Positions 28,196 to 39,283 of a DNA stretch of 64,000 nt are shown piece by piece. The notes beneath the pieces are model-generated. The model had not been told where the DNA came from. It saw only the letters and a program-made list of their open reading frames with translations, and ran no database searches. The DNA comes from Bailinhaonella thermotolerans (GTDB lineage: Bacteria; Actinomycetota; Actinomycetes; Streptosporangiales; Streptosporangiaceae), in the NCBI RefSeq assembly GCF_003594875.1, contig NZ_QZEY01000013.1, forward strand, positions 66,863-130,862, written 5' to 3'. The position numbers and the translations under genes are program-made. Position 1 is the stretch's first letter, and every line of letters starts with the position of its first letter.

Positions 28196-28235
28196 CGGTC
28201 CAGGCGACCCGGGCGGTCCAGGCGCCTCAGGCGAT

Positions 28236-30425
<2,190 letters not shown>

Positions 30426-30595
30426 TCACACCGCTCGCGCCGCCGCCCCCGGCCGGCCTCGCCCGGGGCTCGCGGCGGCAGGTTCACCTTACGGAAATCG
30501 CCCGCCCGGGACCGCCATCCCGGCGCCGCCGCGCCGCCGTACGGCGGGGCTCGGGTCGGGGCCGGGCGAGGCGGCCCATATAGGCTGGGGGCGCC

Positions 30596-31750
30596 ATGGT
30601 GTACCTCGATCACGCCGCCACGACTCCCATGTCGCCCGAGGCCCTCGACGCGATGACCGCGGAACTCGGGCGGGTCGGCAACGCCTCGTCCCTGCACGCC
30701 GCGGGACGCCGCGCCCGACGGAGGGTCGAGGAGTCCCGCGAGACGATCGCGGCGGCGCTCGGCGCCCGGCCCAGTGAGGTGATCTTCACCTCGGGCGGCA
30801 CCGAGGCGAACAACCTGGTCGTGAAGGGGCTCTACTGGGCGCGGCGCGCGGCCGACCCCCGGCGCACCCGCGTGCTGGTCAGCGCGGTCGAGCACCACGC
30901 CACCCTGGACCCGGCGCAGTGGCTCGCGGAGAGCCAGGGCGCGCGGGTGGACCTGATCCCCGCCGACGAGCACGGCCGGGTGCACCCCGAGGCGCTGCGC
31001 GAGGCCATCGGCGACGACCCGGGCAGCGTGGCCCTGGTCAGCATGATGTGGGCCAACAACGAGGTGGGCACCGTCCAGCCCGTGAAGGCGCTGCGCGAGG
31101 TGGCCGCCGAGCACGGCATCCCGTTCCACACCGACGCGGTGCAGGCCGTCGGGCAGCTCCCCGTGACGTTCGAGCAGAGCGCGATGACCATCAGCGGCCA
31201 CAAGGTGGGCGGGCCGATGGGCGTGGGCGTGCTGCTGCTGGCGCGCGGCGTGGACCCCGCGCCGGTGCTGCACGGCGGCGGCCAGGAGCGCGACGTGCGC
31301 TCGGGCACCCTGGACACGCCCGCGATCGTGGGCATGGCGGTGGCCGTGGACCAGGCGGTCGCGCGGCAGGAGGAGCAGGCCAAGGTCCTGACCGAGCTGC
31401 GCGACGAGCTGATCGCGCGGGTGCGCGCCGAGGTCCCGGACGTGATCCTCAACGGCGACCCGGTGGACCGGCTGCCGGGCAACGCCCACTTCTCGTTCCC
31501 CGGCTGCGAGGGCGACGCCCTGCTGATGCTGCTGGACGCCAAGGGCATCGAGTGCTCGACCGGCTCGGCGTGCTCGGCCGGCGTGGCCCAGCCGTCCCAC
31601 GTCCTGCTGGCGATGGGCGCGGACGCCGTACGCGCCCGGGGGTCGCTCCGCTTCACCCTCGGGCACACCTCGACCAGGCAGGACGTGGAGGCGCTGGGGA
31701 ACGTGATCGCCGGCGCGGTCGAGCGGGCCCGCCGCGCCGGCGTGAGCTGA
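30596..31750 (+). CDS. Cysteine desulfurase (NifS/IscS-like)
   Basis: PLP enzyme that takes sulfur from cysteine as a persulfide for tRNA thiolation and Fe-S assembly. The 384 residues contain [17 protein letters not shown], the PLP-binding Lys203 in [10 protein letters not shown] and the catalytic Cys326 in STGSACSAG. It is divergent from ligA across a 185-bp gap. In many actinobacteria it lies next to mnmA; here mnmA is 3.1 kb downstream on the same strand, with an acyl-CoA ligase and a DUF695-like gene, both on the opposite strand, in between. MnmA is therefore its probable sulfur acceptor. Start ATG 30596; GTG 30599 is the alternative. Confidence 0.94.
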   Translation: MVYLDHAATTPMSPEALDAMTAELGRVGNASSLHAAGRRARRRVEESRETIAAALGARPSEVIFTSGGTEANNLVVKGLYWARRAADPRRTRVLVSAVEHHATLDPAQWLAESQGARVDLIPADEHGRVHPEALREAIGDDPGSVALVSMMWANNEVGTVQPVKALREVAAEHGIPFHTDAVQAVGQLPVTFEQSAMTISGHKVGGPMGVGVLLLARGVDPAPVLHGGGQERDVRSGTLDTPAIVGMAVAVDQAVARQEEQAKVLTELRDELIARVRAEVPDVILNGDPVDRLPGNAHFSFPGCEGDALLMLLDAKGIECSTGSACSAGVAQPSHVLLAMGADAVRARGSLRFTLGHTSTRQDVEALGNVIAGAVERARRAGVS

Positions 31751-31765
31751 GGCCCGGGAGCCGGC

Positions 31766-33439
31766 TCAGGCTCCCAGGATCTCCTTCCTCAGGTGCGTCT
31801 TGAGGATCTTGCCGCCGGGGTTCCTCGGCAGCTCCTGCTCGCGGAACCAGATCCGCGCCGGGACCTTGAAGTGGGCGATCCGCTCGGCCAGGAACTCCCG
31901 CAACTCCTCCTGCGTCGCCCGCGCGCCCGGCTTGAGGCAGACGACCGCGCCGACCTCCTCGCCCAGCTCGTCGTGCGGGATGCCGATCACCGCCGCGTCG
32001 TCCACCGCCGGGTGCTCGAAGAACGCGGCCTCGACCTCGGCGCAGTAGATGTTCTCCCCGCCGCGGATCAGCATGTCCTTGGCGCGGTCCACGATGTAGA
32101 TGAACCCGTCCTCGTCGATGCGGGCCATGTCGCCGGTGTGCAGCCAGCCGTCCACGAAGGTCATCGCGGTCGCGTCGGGCCGGTTCCAGTACCCCTTGAT
32201 CACGTTGGCGCCCTTGACGCACAGCTCGCCGACCTCGCCGGCGGGCAGGTCCTCGCCGCCCGGGCCCACGACCTTGGCGTCCACGATCGCGACCGGCAGG
32301 CCGATGCTCTCGGGGCGCTCCAGGTAGTCCACGCCGCCGTTGAAGACCGCCAGCGCCGTCGTCTCCGTCATGCCGTAGCCGTTGCCCGGGGTGCGCTTGG
32401 GCAGGAGCTCGGTGATGCGCTCGACCAGCTTGGGCGGGGCGGGCGCGCCGCCGTACGACACGGAGTTGAGGCTGGAGATGTCGTACTTGCCGAACGAGGG
32501 GGCCGACAGGAGCTGCCAGGCGTTGGTGGGCACGCCGTTGAAGACCGTCACCTTCTCGCGCTCGATGAGCTGGAGCGCCCGGTCCGGGTCCCACTTGTAC
32601 ATCAGGACGAGCTGCCCGCCGGTGAAGACCGTCGCGGTGAGCACGGCGAAGCAGCCGGTGACGTGGAACAGCGGCACGGTGAGCAGGGTGACGCGGCGCG
32701 GCCCGGCGGCCTCGGCGGCGGTCTTCCCCGCGCGCATCGCGGTGCGCAGCAGCGCGTACGCCACGGTCATCGGGGACTGGCCCAGGTTGCGCTGGGTGAC
32801 GAGGGCGCCCTTGGGCTTGCCGGTGGTGCCCGAGGTGTAGAAGATCGTGGCGTCGTCGTCGGGGTGCAGGTCGATCGCCGGCATGGTCACGTCGGCCCGG
32901 ACCTCGCCGAGCACGTCGGCGAACGCGCGGGCGCCGGCGGGCAGGTCCCCCTCGGCCCGCGCCACGATCATCGGCACGTCCACGCCGGCCAGGCGCTCGG
33001 CCCGCTCGCCGTCCGCGATGAGCACCTTGGCGCCCGAGTCGCTCAGGCCGTACTCCAGCTCCTGCCGCGTCCACCAGGCGTTCAGCGGCACCACGACGGC
33101 CCCGGCCGCCGCCGCGCCGAAGAACGACACGATCCACTCGGGGAAGTTGCGCATCGCCAGCGCGACCCGGTCGCCCTTCTGGACGCCGTACTCGTCGACC
33201 AGGCGGTTCGCCAGCGTCACCGCGCGCCGGAAGTGCTCCTCGAACGTGATGTGCTCGTCCTCGTAGGCGATGAAGACGTTCTCGCCGTGGAACCGGGACA
33301 TCTCCAGCAGGGCCCGCACGTCCTTGGGGGCGTGTTTCCACGTGCGGGTCCGCACCCCGCGCACGTCGATCTCTTCCATCTCGAACAACTGGCCCGGGCC
33401 GGTGAGCTCGGCGGTCACCTCTGCCAAGGGTCGGGTCAT
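31766..33439 (-). CDS. Acyl-CoA synthetase (AMP-forming), fatty-acid type
   Basis: 557-residue adenylate-forming enzyme that should activate a carboxylic acid to acyl-CoA via acyl-AMP. Visible core motifs are TIFYTSGTTGKPKG (A3), GYGMTETTALAVF (A5), GWLHTGDMARIDEDGFIYIV (A7), RAKDMLIRGGENIYCAEVE (A8) and the catalytic lysine in NPGGKILKTHLRK (A10). The exact acid is not evident; medium- or long-chain fatty acid is most likely. It converges on the desulfurase gene with only 15 bp between stops. Confidence 0.9.
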   Translation of the reverse strand: MTRPLAEVTAELTGPGQLFEMEEIDVRGVRTRTWKHAPKDVRALLEMSRFHGENVFIAYEDEHITFEEHFRRAVTLANRLVDEYGVQKGDRVALAMRNFPEWIVSFFGAAAAGAVVVPLNAWWTRQELEYGLSDSGAKVLIADGERAERLAGVDVPMIVARAEGDLPAGARAFADVLGEVRADVTMPAIDLHPDDDATIFYTSGTTGKPKGALVTQRNLGQSPMTVAYALLRTAMRAGKTAAEAAGPRRVTLLTVPLFHVTGCFAVLTATVFTGGQLVLMYKWDPDRALQLIEREKVTVFNGVPTNAWQLLSAPSFGKYDISSLNSVSYGGAPAPPKLVERITELLPKRTPGNGYGMTETTALAVFNGGVDYLERPESIGLPVAIVDAKVVGPGGEDLPAGEVGELCVKGANVIKGYWNRPDATAMTFVDGWLHTGDMARIDEDGFIYIVDRAKDMLIRGGENIYCAEVEAAFFEHPAVDDAAVIGIPHDELGEEVGAVVCLKPGARATQEELREFLAERIAHFKVPARIWFREQELPRNPGGKILKTHLRKEILGA

Positions 33440-33491
33440 CGAACGCTCCTCGGGGGATTCGGAGTCGGATCGGGGTGAAGCCTCGGGATAC

Positions 33492-33539
33492 CTCGGTGGT
33501 CTGGTCGCTCGGTGGTCTGGTCGCTCGGTGGTCTGGCCG
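33492..33539. repeat. 16-bp tandem repeat, three copies
   Basis: CTCGGTGGTCTGGTCG occurs at 33492-33507 and 33508-33523, and with one change (GGCCG end) at 33524-33539. It lies in the 231-bp gap upstream of the acyl-CoA ligase, about 50 bp from its start, so it may be in the 5' untranslated or promoter region. Confidence 0.85.
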
Positions 33540-33670
33540 GCGGAGTGGCCGCCCGGGCGCGGAGCGGTCCCGGGGACGGCCGGGGAGGCGCCCGGCCTCC
33601 GGCGCGGGTTCCGCCCCCGGCGCCGGGCGTTCTCAGGTTTCTGGCGTTCTCGCGGGTTTCCCGCGTTTTC

Positions 33671-34711
33671 TCAGGATAGGAACGGGGCCACGGCTGTCCA
33701 GGCCGGATCCGGGTGGGCCTCCACCCGCCCCCGGCCCTCGGGCCACCGCGCGACCAGGCTCTTGAGAGCGCCGGCCACGGAGGCGTCCGGATCGGCGTAC
33801 ACGTGGAAGACCCGCGTCCGGTCGCTGCTCGTGTGCGCGACCAGCACCGCCCCGGACCCGCTCCCGTCGTACGGCGACTCGCCCAGCGCGGCCTGGAGCC
33901 CTTCCTCGAACTCGCGCAGCGCGTCGAGCGAGTCCCCGGTGGGGAAGCCCTCGTCGTCCGCGGTGCGGTAGGGCAGGGTGATCGCGATGTGCTCGTCGAA
34001 CAGCGGGTGGTCCACGGGCCGCAGCGGGTAGCGCGTCATGGCCGCCAGGGGCGATCCCCGGCCGGTCTCGCCGCGCATCAGCGCCCACTGGTCGGGCTGG
34101 ACGTCGGCGGCGACGTCGGCCACGACGGCGGGCAGGTGCAGCGCGGGGACGGCGTCGATGGGCGCGGCCGTCGCGGCGGCCACGTCCCCGATCCAGCGGG
34201 CGACCTCGTCCTCGCCGAGCAGGGCGTCCAGCGCGGCGTAGGCCGCCTCAAGGCGCGCGTCCTCCGGCAGGTCCGGGAAGACCGGGTGGTAGGCGGTCAC
34301 GTCCACGCGGACGCCGTTCCTGGGCACGCGCAGGCCCAGGACCAGCTCGGCCAGGTCCAGCCGCCGCCCGCCCGCGGTGACGTGCCCGCCCGCGGCGTCG
34401 GCCCTGGCCGGGCGCGCGTCGCGGAACTCCCACGTGGCGTCGGGCGGCGGCGCGGCCAGCAGCCACCGCCGGGTGGTCGAGCGCAGTGACAGGTCGCCGG
34501 CGGCGCTGAGGACCAGCGCGTGCGGCGCGGCGCTGCCCGGCGCCGTCTCCCAGGCCAGCCCCGGGTTCAGCCGCGCCACCGCGGGCGTGATCTCCGCGGC
34601 CAGGGCCTCGGCGTCACCCGCCGCCAGCGCCTTGTCCAGGCGTGGCCGGGCCTCCGCCCACCACTCCCAGAACTCCCGTATCGCGTTTCCCTTGCGCCCG
34701 AACAGTCGCAT
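33671..34711 (-). CDS. DUF695-like hypothetical protein
   Basis: 346-residue soluble protein without signal peptide or membrane helix. The N-terminal half (FWEWWAEARPRLDKALA, then a mixed alpha/beta region) has an unclear fold. The C-terminal half (from about residue 210) resembles DUF695 and related regulator-like domains: DQWALMRGETGRGSPLAAMTR, later FEEGLQAALGE and TRVFHVYADPD. No catalytic motif is evident. It is divergent from mnmA, 184 bp apart. The DUF695 assignment is from memory of the pattern and should be checked. Confidence 0.72.
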   Translation of the reverse strand: MRLFGRKGNAIREFWEWWAEARPRLDKALAAGDAEALAAEITPAVARLNPGLAWETAPGSAAPHALVLSAAGDLSLRSTTRRWLLAAPPPDATWEFRDARPARADAAGGHVTAGGRRLDLAELVLGLRVPRNGVRVDVTAYHPVFPDLPEDARLEAAYAALDALLGEDEVARWIGDVAAATAAPIDAVPALHLPAVVADVAADVQPDQWALMRGETGRGSPLAAMTRYPLRPVDHPLFDEHIAITLPYRTADDEGFPTGDSLDALREFEEGLQAALGESPYDGSGSGAVLVAHTSSDRTRVFHVYADPDASVAGALKSLVARWPEGRGRVEAHPDPAWTAVAPFLS

Positions 34712-34895
34712 AGCCCGGAATCCTGGCAGGTGAGAGCCCTCCGAAGCAATGCTCTGGAGATCGTGATCGCGCCCGCTCCTTTGTCACCCGGCGTACGGGG
34801 CCGCCCGGCGCGTCGCGGGCGGCCCGCCGTACGGCGTGAGCGGGGCGGTCCGGGCGGGCCGAGTCGTACCCGGGGCGGGTAGCCTCGTAGGTGCC

Positions 34896-35969
34896 ATGAG
34901 CCTTCGTGTACTTGCCGCCATGTCCGGCGGCGTCGACTCCGCCGTCGCGGCCGCGCGCATCGCCGAGATGGGGCACGACGTCACCGGCGTCCACCTGGCC
35001 CTGTCGTCCAACCCGCGGTCCTACCGCACCGGCGCCCGCGGGTGCTGCACCATCGAGGACTCCCGGGACGCCCGCCGCGCCGCCGACGTCATCGGCATCC
35101 CGTTCTACGTCTGGGACATGGCCGAACGCTTCCACCACGACGTGGTCGAGGACTTCGTCAGCGAGTACGCCGCCGGCCGCACGCCGAACCCGTGCCTGCG
35201 CTGTAACGAGAAGATCAAGTTCGAGGCGGTGCTGGACCGGGCGCTGGCGCTGGGCTTCGACGCGGTGGCGACCGGGCACCACGCGCGGCTGTCCCCCGAC
35301 GGCGTGCTGCGCCGCAGCGTGGACGCCGGCAAGGACCAGTCCTACGTCCTCGGCGTGCTCACCCGCGAGCAGCTCTCCCACGCGATGTTCCCCCTCGGTG
35401 ACTCGACGAAGGCCGAGGTCCGCGAGGAGGCGGCGCGGCGCGGCCTGACGGTGGCCGACAAGCCGGACAGCCACGACATCTGCTTCATCGCCGACGGGAA
35501 CACCCGCGCCTTCCTGGCCGACCGCCTCGGCGCGGCCCCCGGCCCGATCGTGGACGAGTCCGGCGAGGTGCTCGGCGAGCACGAGGGCGCCTACGGCTTC
35601 ACGGTGGGCCAGCGCCACGGCCTCGGCCTCACCCGGCCGGCCCCCGACGGCCGCCCCCGCTACGTCCTGTCCATCGAGCCGGTGTCCAACACGGTCACGG
35701 TGGGCCCGCGCGAGGCCCTCAGGGTCACCTCGATCACCGCCGCCCGCCCGGTCTGGAACGGCCCCGGCGAGCCCCCCGCCGAGCCCTTCGCCTGCACCGT
35801 GCAGCTCCGCGCCCACGGCGAGGTGTACGGCTGCCGCGCCCAGCTCTCCGGCGACACCCTCCACATCGCCCTGGACACCCCGGCGACGGGCGTGGCCGCG
35901 GGCCAGGCGGCCGTCCTCTACGACGACGACGTGGTCCTGGCCTCCGCCACCATCACCGCCTCCTCCTAG
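34896..35969 (+). CDS. mnmA: tRNA-specific 2-thiouridylase MnmA
   Basis: Adds sulfur to U34 of Lys, Glu and Gln tRNAs using ATP and persulfide sulfur. The 357 residues contain the PP-loop MSGGVDS (residues 9-15), catalytic Cys103 in [14 protein letters not shown] and Cys196 in [20 protein letters not shown], and the C-terminal domains with [14 protein letters not shown] 34896 is chosen over an upstream in-frame start because it gives the canonical N-terminus. The cysteine desulfurase gene nearby is the likely sulfur donor. Confidence 0.96.
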   Translation: MSLRVLAAMSGGVDSAVAAARIAEMGHDVTGVHLALSSNPRSYRTGARGCCTIEDSRDARRAADVIGIPFYVWDMAERFHHDVVEDFVSEYAAGRTPNPCLRCNEKIKFEAVLDRALALGFDAVATGHHARLSPDGVLRRSVDAGKDQSYVLGVLTREQLSHAMFPLGDSTKAEVREEAARRGLTVADKPDSHDICFIADGNTRAFLADRLGAAPGPIVDESGEVLGEHEGAYGFTVGQRHGLGLTRPAPDGRPRYVLSIEPVSNTVTVGPREALRVTSITAARPVWNGPGEPPAEPFACTVQLRAHGEVYGCRAQLSGDTLHIALDTPATGVAAGQAAVLYDDDVVLASATITASS

Positions 35970-35983
35970 ACCCCCTCCTGGCC

Positions 35984-36008
35984 GGCCCCTCTCACGAGAG
36001 GCGGGGCC
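35984..36008. terminator. Possible hairpin between mnmA and the MBL gene
   Basis: CCTCTC (35988-35993) and GAGAGG (35996-36001) lie within the near-palindrome GGCCCCTCTC...GAGAGGCGGGGCC, placed between convergent stops. Pairing is interrupted by a bulge. Confidence 0.4.
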
Positions 36009-36027
36009 CTGGGGTCCGGGACCCAGG

Positions 36028-36672
36028 TCAGGCGGGGATCTCGACGGACTCGCCGGGCTTGAGTCGGCGGATGTCGGCCTCCAGGGTCTGGGCCTCCCGG
36101 CCGAGCTGGCCGTCCACCAGGGACAGGCCCACCTCGTTGAGCAGGCCGTCGTGGATGGAGTAGGCCCGCCGCGGGCGCACCTCGCGGAGGTAGTCGATCA
36201 TCTCGGCGGCCTTCATCCACGGCGCGTTCGCCGGGGTGAGGAGGGTGCCCACGGGGACGCCGGGGACCGTGAACGCGTCGCCGGGGTGGAACACCTCGCC
36301 GTCCACCAGGAAGCCCACGTTGGGCACGACCGGGAGGTCGGGGTGGATCACCGCGTGGTCCCGGCCCAGGACCCCCACCTCGAAGCCCGCCGCGGTGAAG
36401 GAGTCGCCCTCCCCGACCACGCGCACGCGGGGCACCCCGCCGAGCTGCGCCGCCACCGCCCGGCAGGTCCAGATCTCCAGTCCGGGGCTCGACCGGGCGG
36501 CCTCGGCGACGCGCCCGGCCTCCAGGTGGTCGAAGTGCTCGTGCGTGATCAGCACCGCGTCGGCCCCGTCCAGGGCGGACGCCTCGGTCAGCGCCCCCGG
36601 GTCGATCACGAGCGTGCGGTCGTCCTTCTCCAGCCGCACGCACGCGTGCCCGAGCTTGGTCAGTCGGATCAT
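36028..36672 (-). CDS. MBL-fold metal-dependent hydrolase (UlaG-like)
   Basis: 214-residue metallo-beta-lactamase-fold protein. It starts IRLTKLGHACVRLE and has an early aspartate in VIDPG, the metal motif THEHFDHLEAG (HxHxDH), and later GRDHAVIHPD and HPGDAF histidines and aspartate. This arrangement is typical of the small UlaG/YtxN-like hydrolases rather than true beta-lactamases. Substrate unknown. It is convergent with mnmA and stands alone. Confidence 0.88.
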   Translation of the reverse strand: MIRLTKLGHACVRLEKDDRTLVIDPGALTEASALDGADAVLITHEHFDHLEAGRVAEAARSSPGLEIWTCRAVAAQLGGVPRVRVVGEGDSFTAAGFEVGVLGRDHAVIHPDLPVVPNVGFLVDGEVFHPGDAFTVPGVPVGTLLTPANAPWMKAAEMIDYLREVRPRRAYSIHDGLLNEVGLSLVDGQLGREAQTLEADIRRLKPGESVEIPA

Positions 36673-36807
36673 GCCCCCACGTTCTCACAGTCCCCCGGCC
36701 CCGCCCCACCACCGCGTCCGCCGCCCGGCACGGCTCCCACCGGCCTCCCGCCGGCCTCCCACCGGCCGGTACGGCGGCGCCGTACGACGGGGACGGGCGG
36801 CGCGGGG

Positions 36808-37488
36808 TCACCAGGGGACGGGCCGCCCGTCCCGGAAGAACCCGCCGGTGGGGCCGCCGGCGGGGAGGGTGACGGCCCAGACCACGCTCGCGGCGCCCTC
36901 GGCGACGGGACGGCCGCCGGGGCCGCCCATGTCGGTGGCGACCCAGCCCGGGCACACGGCGTTGACCAGGAAGTCCTCGTGGCGCAGTTCGGCGGCCAGC
37001 ATGCGGGTCAGGGCGTTGAGCGAGGTCTTGGAGAGGCTGTAGGCGGGCGTGCCGCCGCCCATCCCGGCCAGAGAGCCGCCCTCGCTGGAGACGTTCACGA
37101 TCCGCGGGCTCGTGCTCTCCCGCAGCAGCGGCAGCAGCGTCATCGTCAGCCGCCACGGGCCGTACAGGTTGGTCTCCATCGCCTCCCGGACCACGTCCAG
37201 GTCGGCGGTCACGGCCCGCTGCCACGTGTCGTAGGTGATCGCCGCGTTGTTGACCAGCGCGTCCAGCCGCCCGTGCCGCGCGGCCACCTCGCGCGCGGCC
37301 TCCTCGGCGTCCTCCGCGGCGGTCACGTCGAGCCGCAGCGGATGGACGTCCCCGTCGATCGAGGCCGCCGCCTCCTTCGCGGCCCGCTCCGACCGCGCGG
37401 TCAGCAGCACCGTGTGCCCCTGTCGCGCGAGCTGCGCGCACACTTCCCGCCCGATGCCCCGGTTCCCGCCCGTGACCAACACGATCAT
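36808..37488 (-). CDS. Short-chain dehydrogenase/reductase
   Basis: 226-residue SDR with TGGNRGIG (residues 6-13), NNAA, the serine in VNVSSEGG and the active-site YSLSK. NAD(P) use is suggested by TARSERAA at the end of strand 2. It is smaller than average, but all core motifs are there. ATG 37488 is chosen: the longer frame adds an Arg/Gly-rich leader without a ribosome site. The sequence resembles SDRs annotated as carbonyl reductase-like; the substrate is unknown. Confidence 0.86.
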   Translation of the reverse strand: MIVLVTGGNRGIGREVCAQLARQGHTVLLTARSERAAKEAAASIDGDVHPLRLDVTAAEDAEEAAREVAARHGRLDALVNNAAITYDTWQRAVTADLDVVREAMETNLYGPWRLTMTLLPLLRESTSPRIVNVSSEGGSLAGMGGGTPAYSLSKTSLNALTRMLAAELRHEDFLVNAVCPGWVATDMGGPGGRPVAEGAASVVWAVTLPAGGPTGGFFRDGRPVPW

Positions 37489-37641
37489 GATCGTCCTCCC
37501 CCTCCGGTCGCCGGGGCCCCCGGCCGCGCGCCGGGGGCCGACCGGGCGCACGCGCCGTTCCGGCCTCGACCACGTGACGCTACCGCGCCCCCGGCCTCCC
37601 GCCGGCACACCGGGCCCTGGTCACCGGCGGGAGGGGAGGGA

Positions 37642-38361
37642 TCAGGCGAGGGTGACGAGGCGCGCGCCGCCGTCGGTCTCCAGCACGGTGCCGGTGACGT
37701 TGGCGTTGGTGGCGGCGAAGGCGACGGCCTCGGCCACCTCCTCGGCGGTCGCGACGTGGCGGACGGGCAGCGCCCGTGACACGGAGGCGAACCACTCGCG
37801 CCGCGCGTCCTCGGGCATCCCGCTCCACCACGCGGTGTCGATCAGGCCCGGCGAGACGGCGTTCACCCGGATCGGGGCCAGCTCCGCGGCGAGGGGCTTG
37901 ACCATGGACTCGATGGCGCCGTTGACGGCGGCCAGACCGGCCGTGCCCGGCATGTCATTGCGCGCGCTGATGGCGCTGATCAACGTGATCGAGCCGTCGG
38001 GCGCCAGGTGGGGCAGGGCCGCCTTGATCGCGGTCAGGTGGACCCAGAACTTGGAGTCGAACGCGCGCCGCAACACCTCCAGGTCGAGCTCGGCGACCGG
38101 GCCCATCCCCTCACCGCCGCTCGCCGCCACGACCAGCCAGTCCACCCGGCCCACCGACTCGACGACGGACCGCATCGCGTCGCCGTCGGCGGCGTCCGCC
38201 CGGTGGCCGACGAGGTCCGGGTCGCTCACGGCCAGCTCGTCGAGGCGCTCCTTGCCGCGTCCCACGATGTGCACCCGCGCCCCGCGCTCACGGAGCATGC
38301 GGGCGGTGGCCAGTCCGACGCCGGACGTACCGCCGATCACCAGGGCAATGCGCTGAGACAT
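37642..38361 (-). CDS. Short-chain dehydrogenase/reductase with altered active site
   Basis: 239-residue SDR-fold protein. The cofactor motif is VIGGTSGVG, and the serine strand LISAISARN is kept. At the position of the catalytic YxxxK it reads LAAVN (in TAGLAAVNGAIESM), so both Tyr and Lys are missing. Such proteins may bind a dinucleotide without ordinary SDR chemistry, or use another mechanism. It is divergent from a TetR gene with a 49-bp shared region, a typical regulator-target pair, so it probably responds to the ligand of that regulator. Confidence 0.85.
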   Translation of the reverse strand: MSQRIALVIGGTSGVGLATARMLRERGARVHIVGRGKERLDELAVSDPDLVGHRADAADGDAMRSVVESVGRVDWLVVAASGGEGMGPVAELDLEVLRRAFDSKFWVHLTAIKAALPHLAPDGSITLISAISARNDMPGTAGLAAVNGAIESMVKPLAAELAPIRVNAVSPGLIDTAWWSGMPEDARREWFASVSRALPVRHVATAEEVAEAVAFAATNANVTGTVLETDGGARLVTLA

Positions 38362-38410
38362 GACGCGCTCCTTAATTTCGAACCGTTGCGTCTCGCATTA
38401 AAGTAGACCC
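38362..38410. promoter_or_regulatory. Shared TetR-SDR promoter/operator
   Basis: This short AT-rich 49-bp gap contains TTAAT (38372-38376) and ATTAA (38397-38401) as distal arms, and a central AACCGTT palindrome (38381-38387). TAAAGT (38399-38404) lies 6 nt before the TetR GTG start, suiting a leaderless transcript. Autoregulation by the TetR protein is likely but inferred. Confidence 0.55.
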
Positions 38411-39019
38411 GTGACCGAGAACAGGCAACCGGCGACCGGGGCGAAACGTGGGCGCAAACGCAGCGAGGAGAGCCGGCAGGCGATCCTGGGAGCGGCGTTC
38501 GAGCTGGTGGACGAGGTGGGATACGCCGCCCTGACCATCGAGGGGATCGCCGCGCGGGCGGGCTGCGGCAAGCAGACGATCTACCGGTGGTGGCCCTCGA
38601 AGGCGCACGTGCTCATGGAGGCGCTCGCGGCCGAGGGCGAGCTGGGCGTGACCACCGCCGACCACGGCTCCTACGCCGCCGACCTGCGGGCCTTCCTGCG
38701 GGACACCTTCCGCCTCGGCGGCGAGCCGCGCATCGCCGGCCTCCTGCGGGTGCTGATCGCCGAGGCCCAGATCGACCCGCGGTTCGGCGAGGTCTTCCGC
38801 GCCGGCCTCCTGGAACGGCGGCGCGACGCCCTCCGGGTCGTCCTCGACCGCGCCGGGGAACGCGGCGACCTGCCCTCCAGGCCCGCCCCGGACACCGTCC
38901 TGGACATCGTGTTCGGCGTCCTGTGGTACCGCCTCCTGGCCATCCCCCAGCCCCTCGACGACGCCCTGGCCGACGACCTCACCGCCACCCTGGCCCCCTC
39001 CGCCGGGGGTCCCGCCTGA
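38411..39019 (+). CDS. TetR/AcrR-family transcriptional regulator
   Basis: 202-residue repressor-type protein. The N-terminal helix-turn-helix is clear: SRQAILGAAFELVDEVGYAA, LTIEGIAARAGCGKQTIYRW and WPSKAHVLMEAL. The C-terminal domain (RAFLRDTFRL, VLIAEAQIDPRFGEVFR) matches the TetR_C group often linked to SDR or efflux genes. The GTG start at 38411 probably lies at or near the transcript start. It is divergent from the altered SDR gene, the most likely target. Confidence 0.9.
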   Translation: MTENRQPATGAKRGRKRSEESRQAILGAAFELVDEVGYAALTIEGIAARAGCGKQTIYRWWPSKAHVLMEALAAEGELGVTTADHGSYAADLRAFLRDTFRLGGEPRIAGLLRVLIAEAQIDPRFGEVFRAGLLERRRDALRVVLDRAGERGDLPSRPAPDTVLDIVFGVLWYRLLAIPQPLDDALADDLTATLAPSAGGPA

Positions 39020-39040
39020 CCACCCCGCCCGCCGCGCTCC

Positions 39041-39185
39041 CCGTACGGCGGAGCCGTGGCCCGCAGCACGCGGGCTCCACGGGGCGCGCTTCGCCGTACG
39101 GCGGGCCCGGCGGCCGCCGTACGGGACGGGCTTCGCCGTACGGGACGGGGCCGGGACGTGCGGGGCGGGCTCCGCCGTACGGACG
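39041..39185. repeat. Cluster of CCGTACGG palindromes
   Basis: Five copies of the GTACGG/CCGTAC core (about 39041, 39092, 39117, 39134 and 39174) lie in the gap between the TetR gene and the MetE-like gene, within GC-rich direct repeats such as GGGCTTCGCCGTACGG and GGGCTCCGCCGTACGG. Confidence 0.7.
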
Positions 39186-39283
39186 GGATCGGGGCGGGCG
39201 GGACCGGCTTCGCGGGGCGGGGCGGGATCGGGCGTGCGCGCGGGTGGGGTGGCGGGACGGGGGCGGCGCGGGTCGTAGGCTTG

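Larger units (their letters stand above)
27833..28235. other. 403-bp intergenic region, AT-rich patch and repeats
   Basis: No gene was seen. It lies between the ligA stop and the GGDEF-EAL start, both on the minus strand. The half next to GGDEF-EAL has an AT-rich patch (27950-28015), probably its promoter. The half next to ligA is a string of GTACGG palindromes (28062-28145) and a 9-bp tandem repeat. Confidence 0.65.

Noticed and set aside
38411-39019. TetR gene as regulator of the MetE-like gene downstream
   Set aside because: A 264-bp repeat-rich gap separates them, and the tight divergent gap to the SDR gene is the more likely control point.
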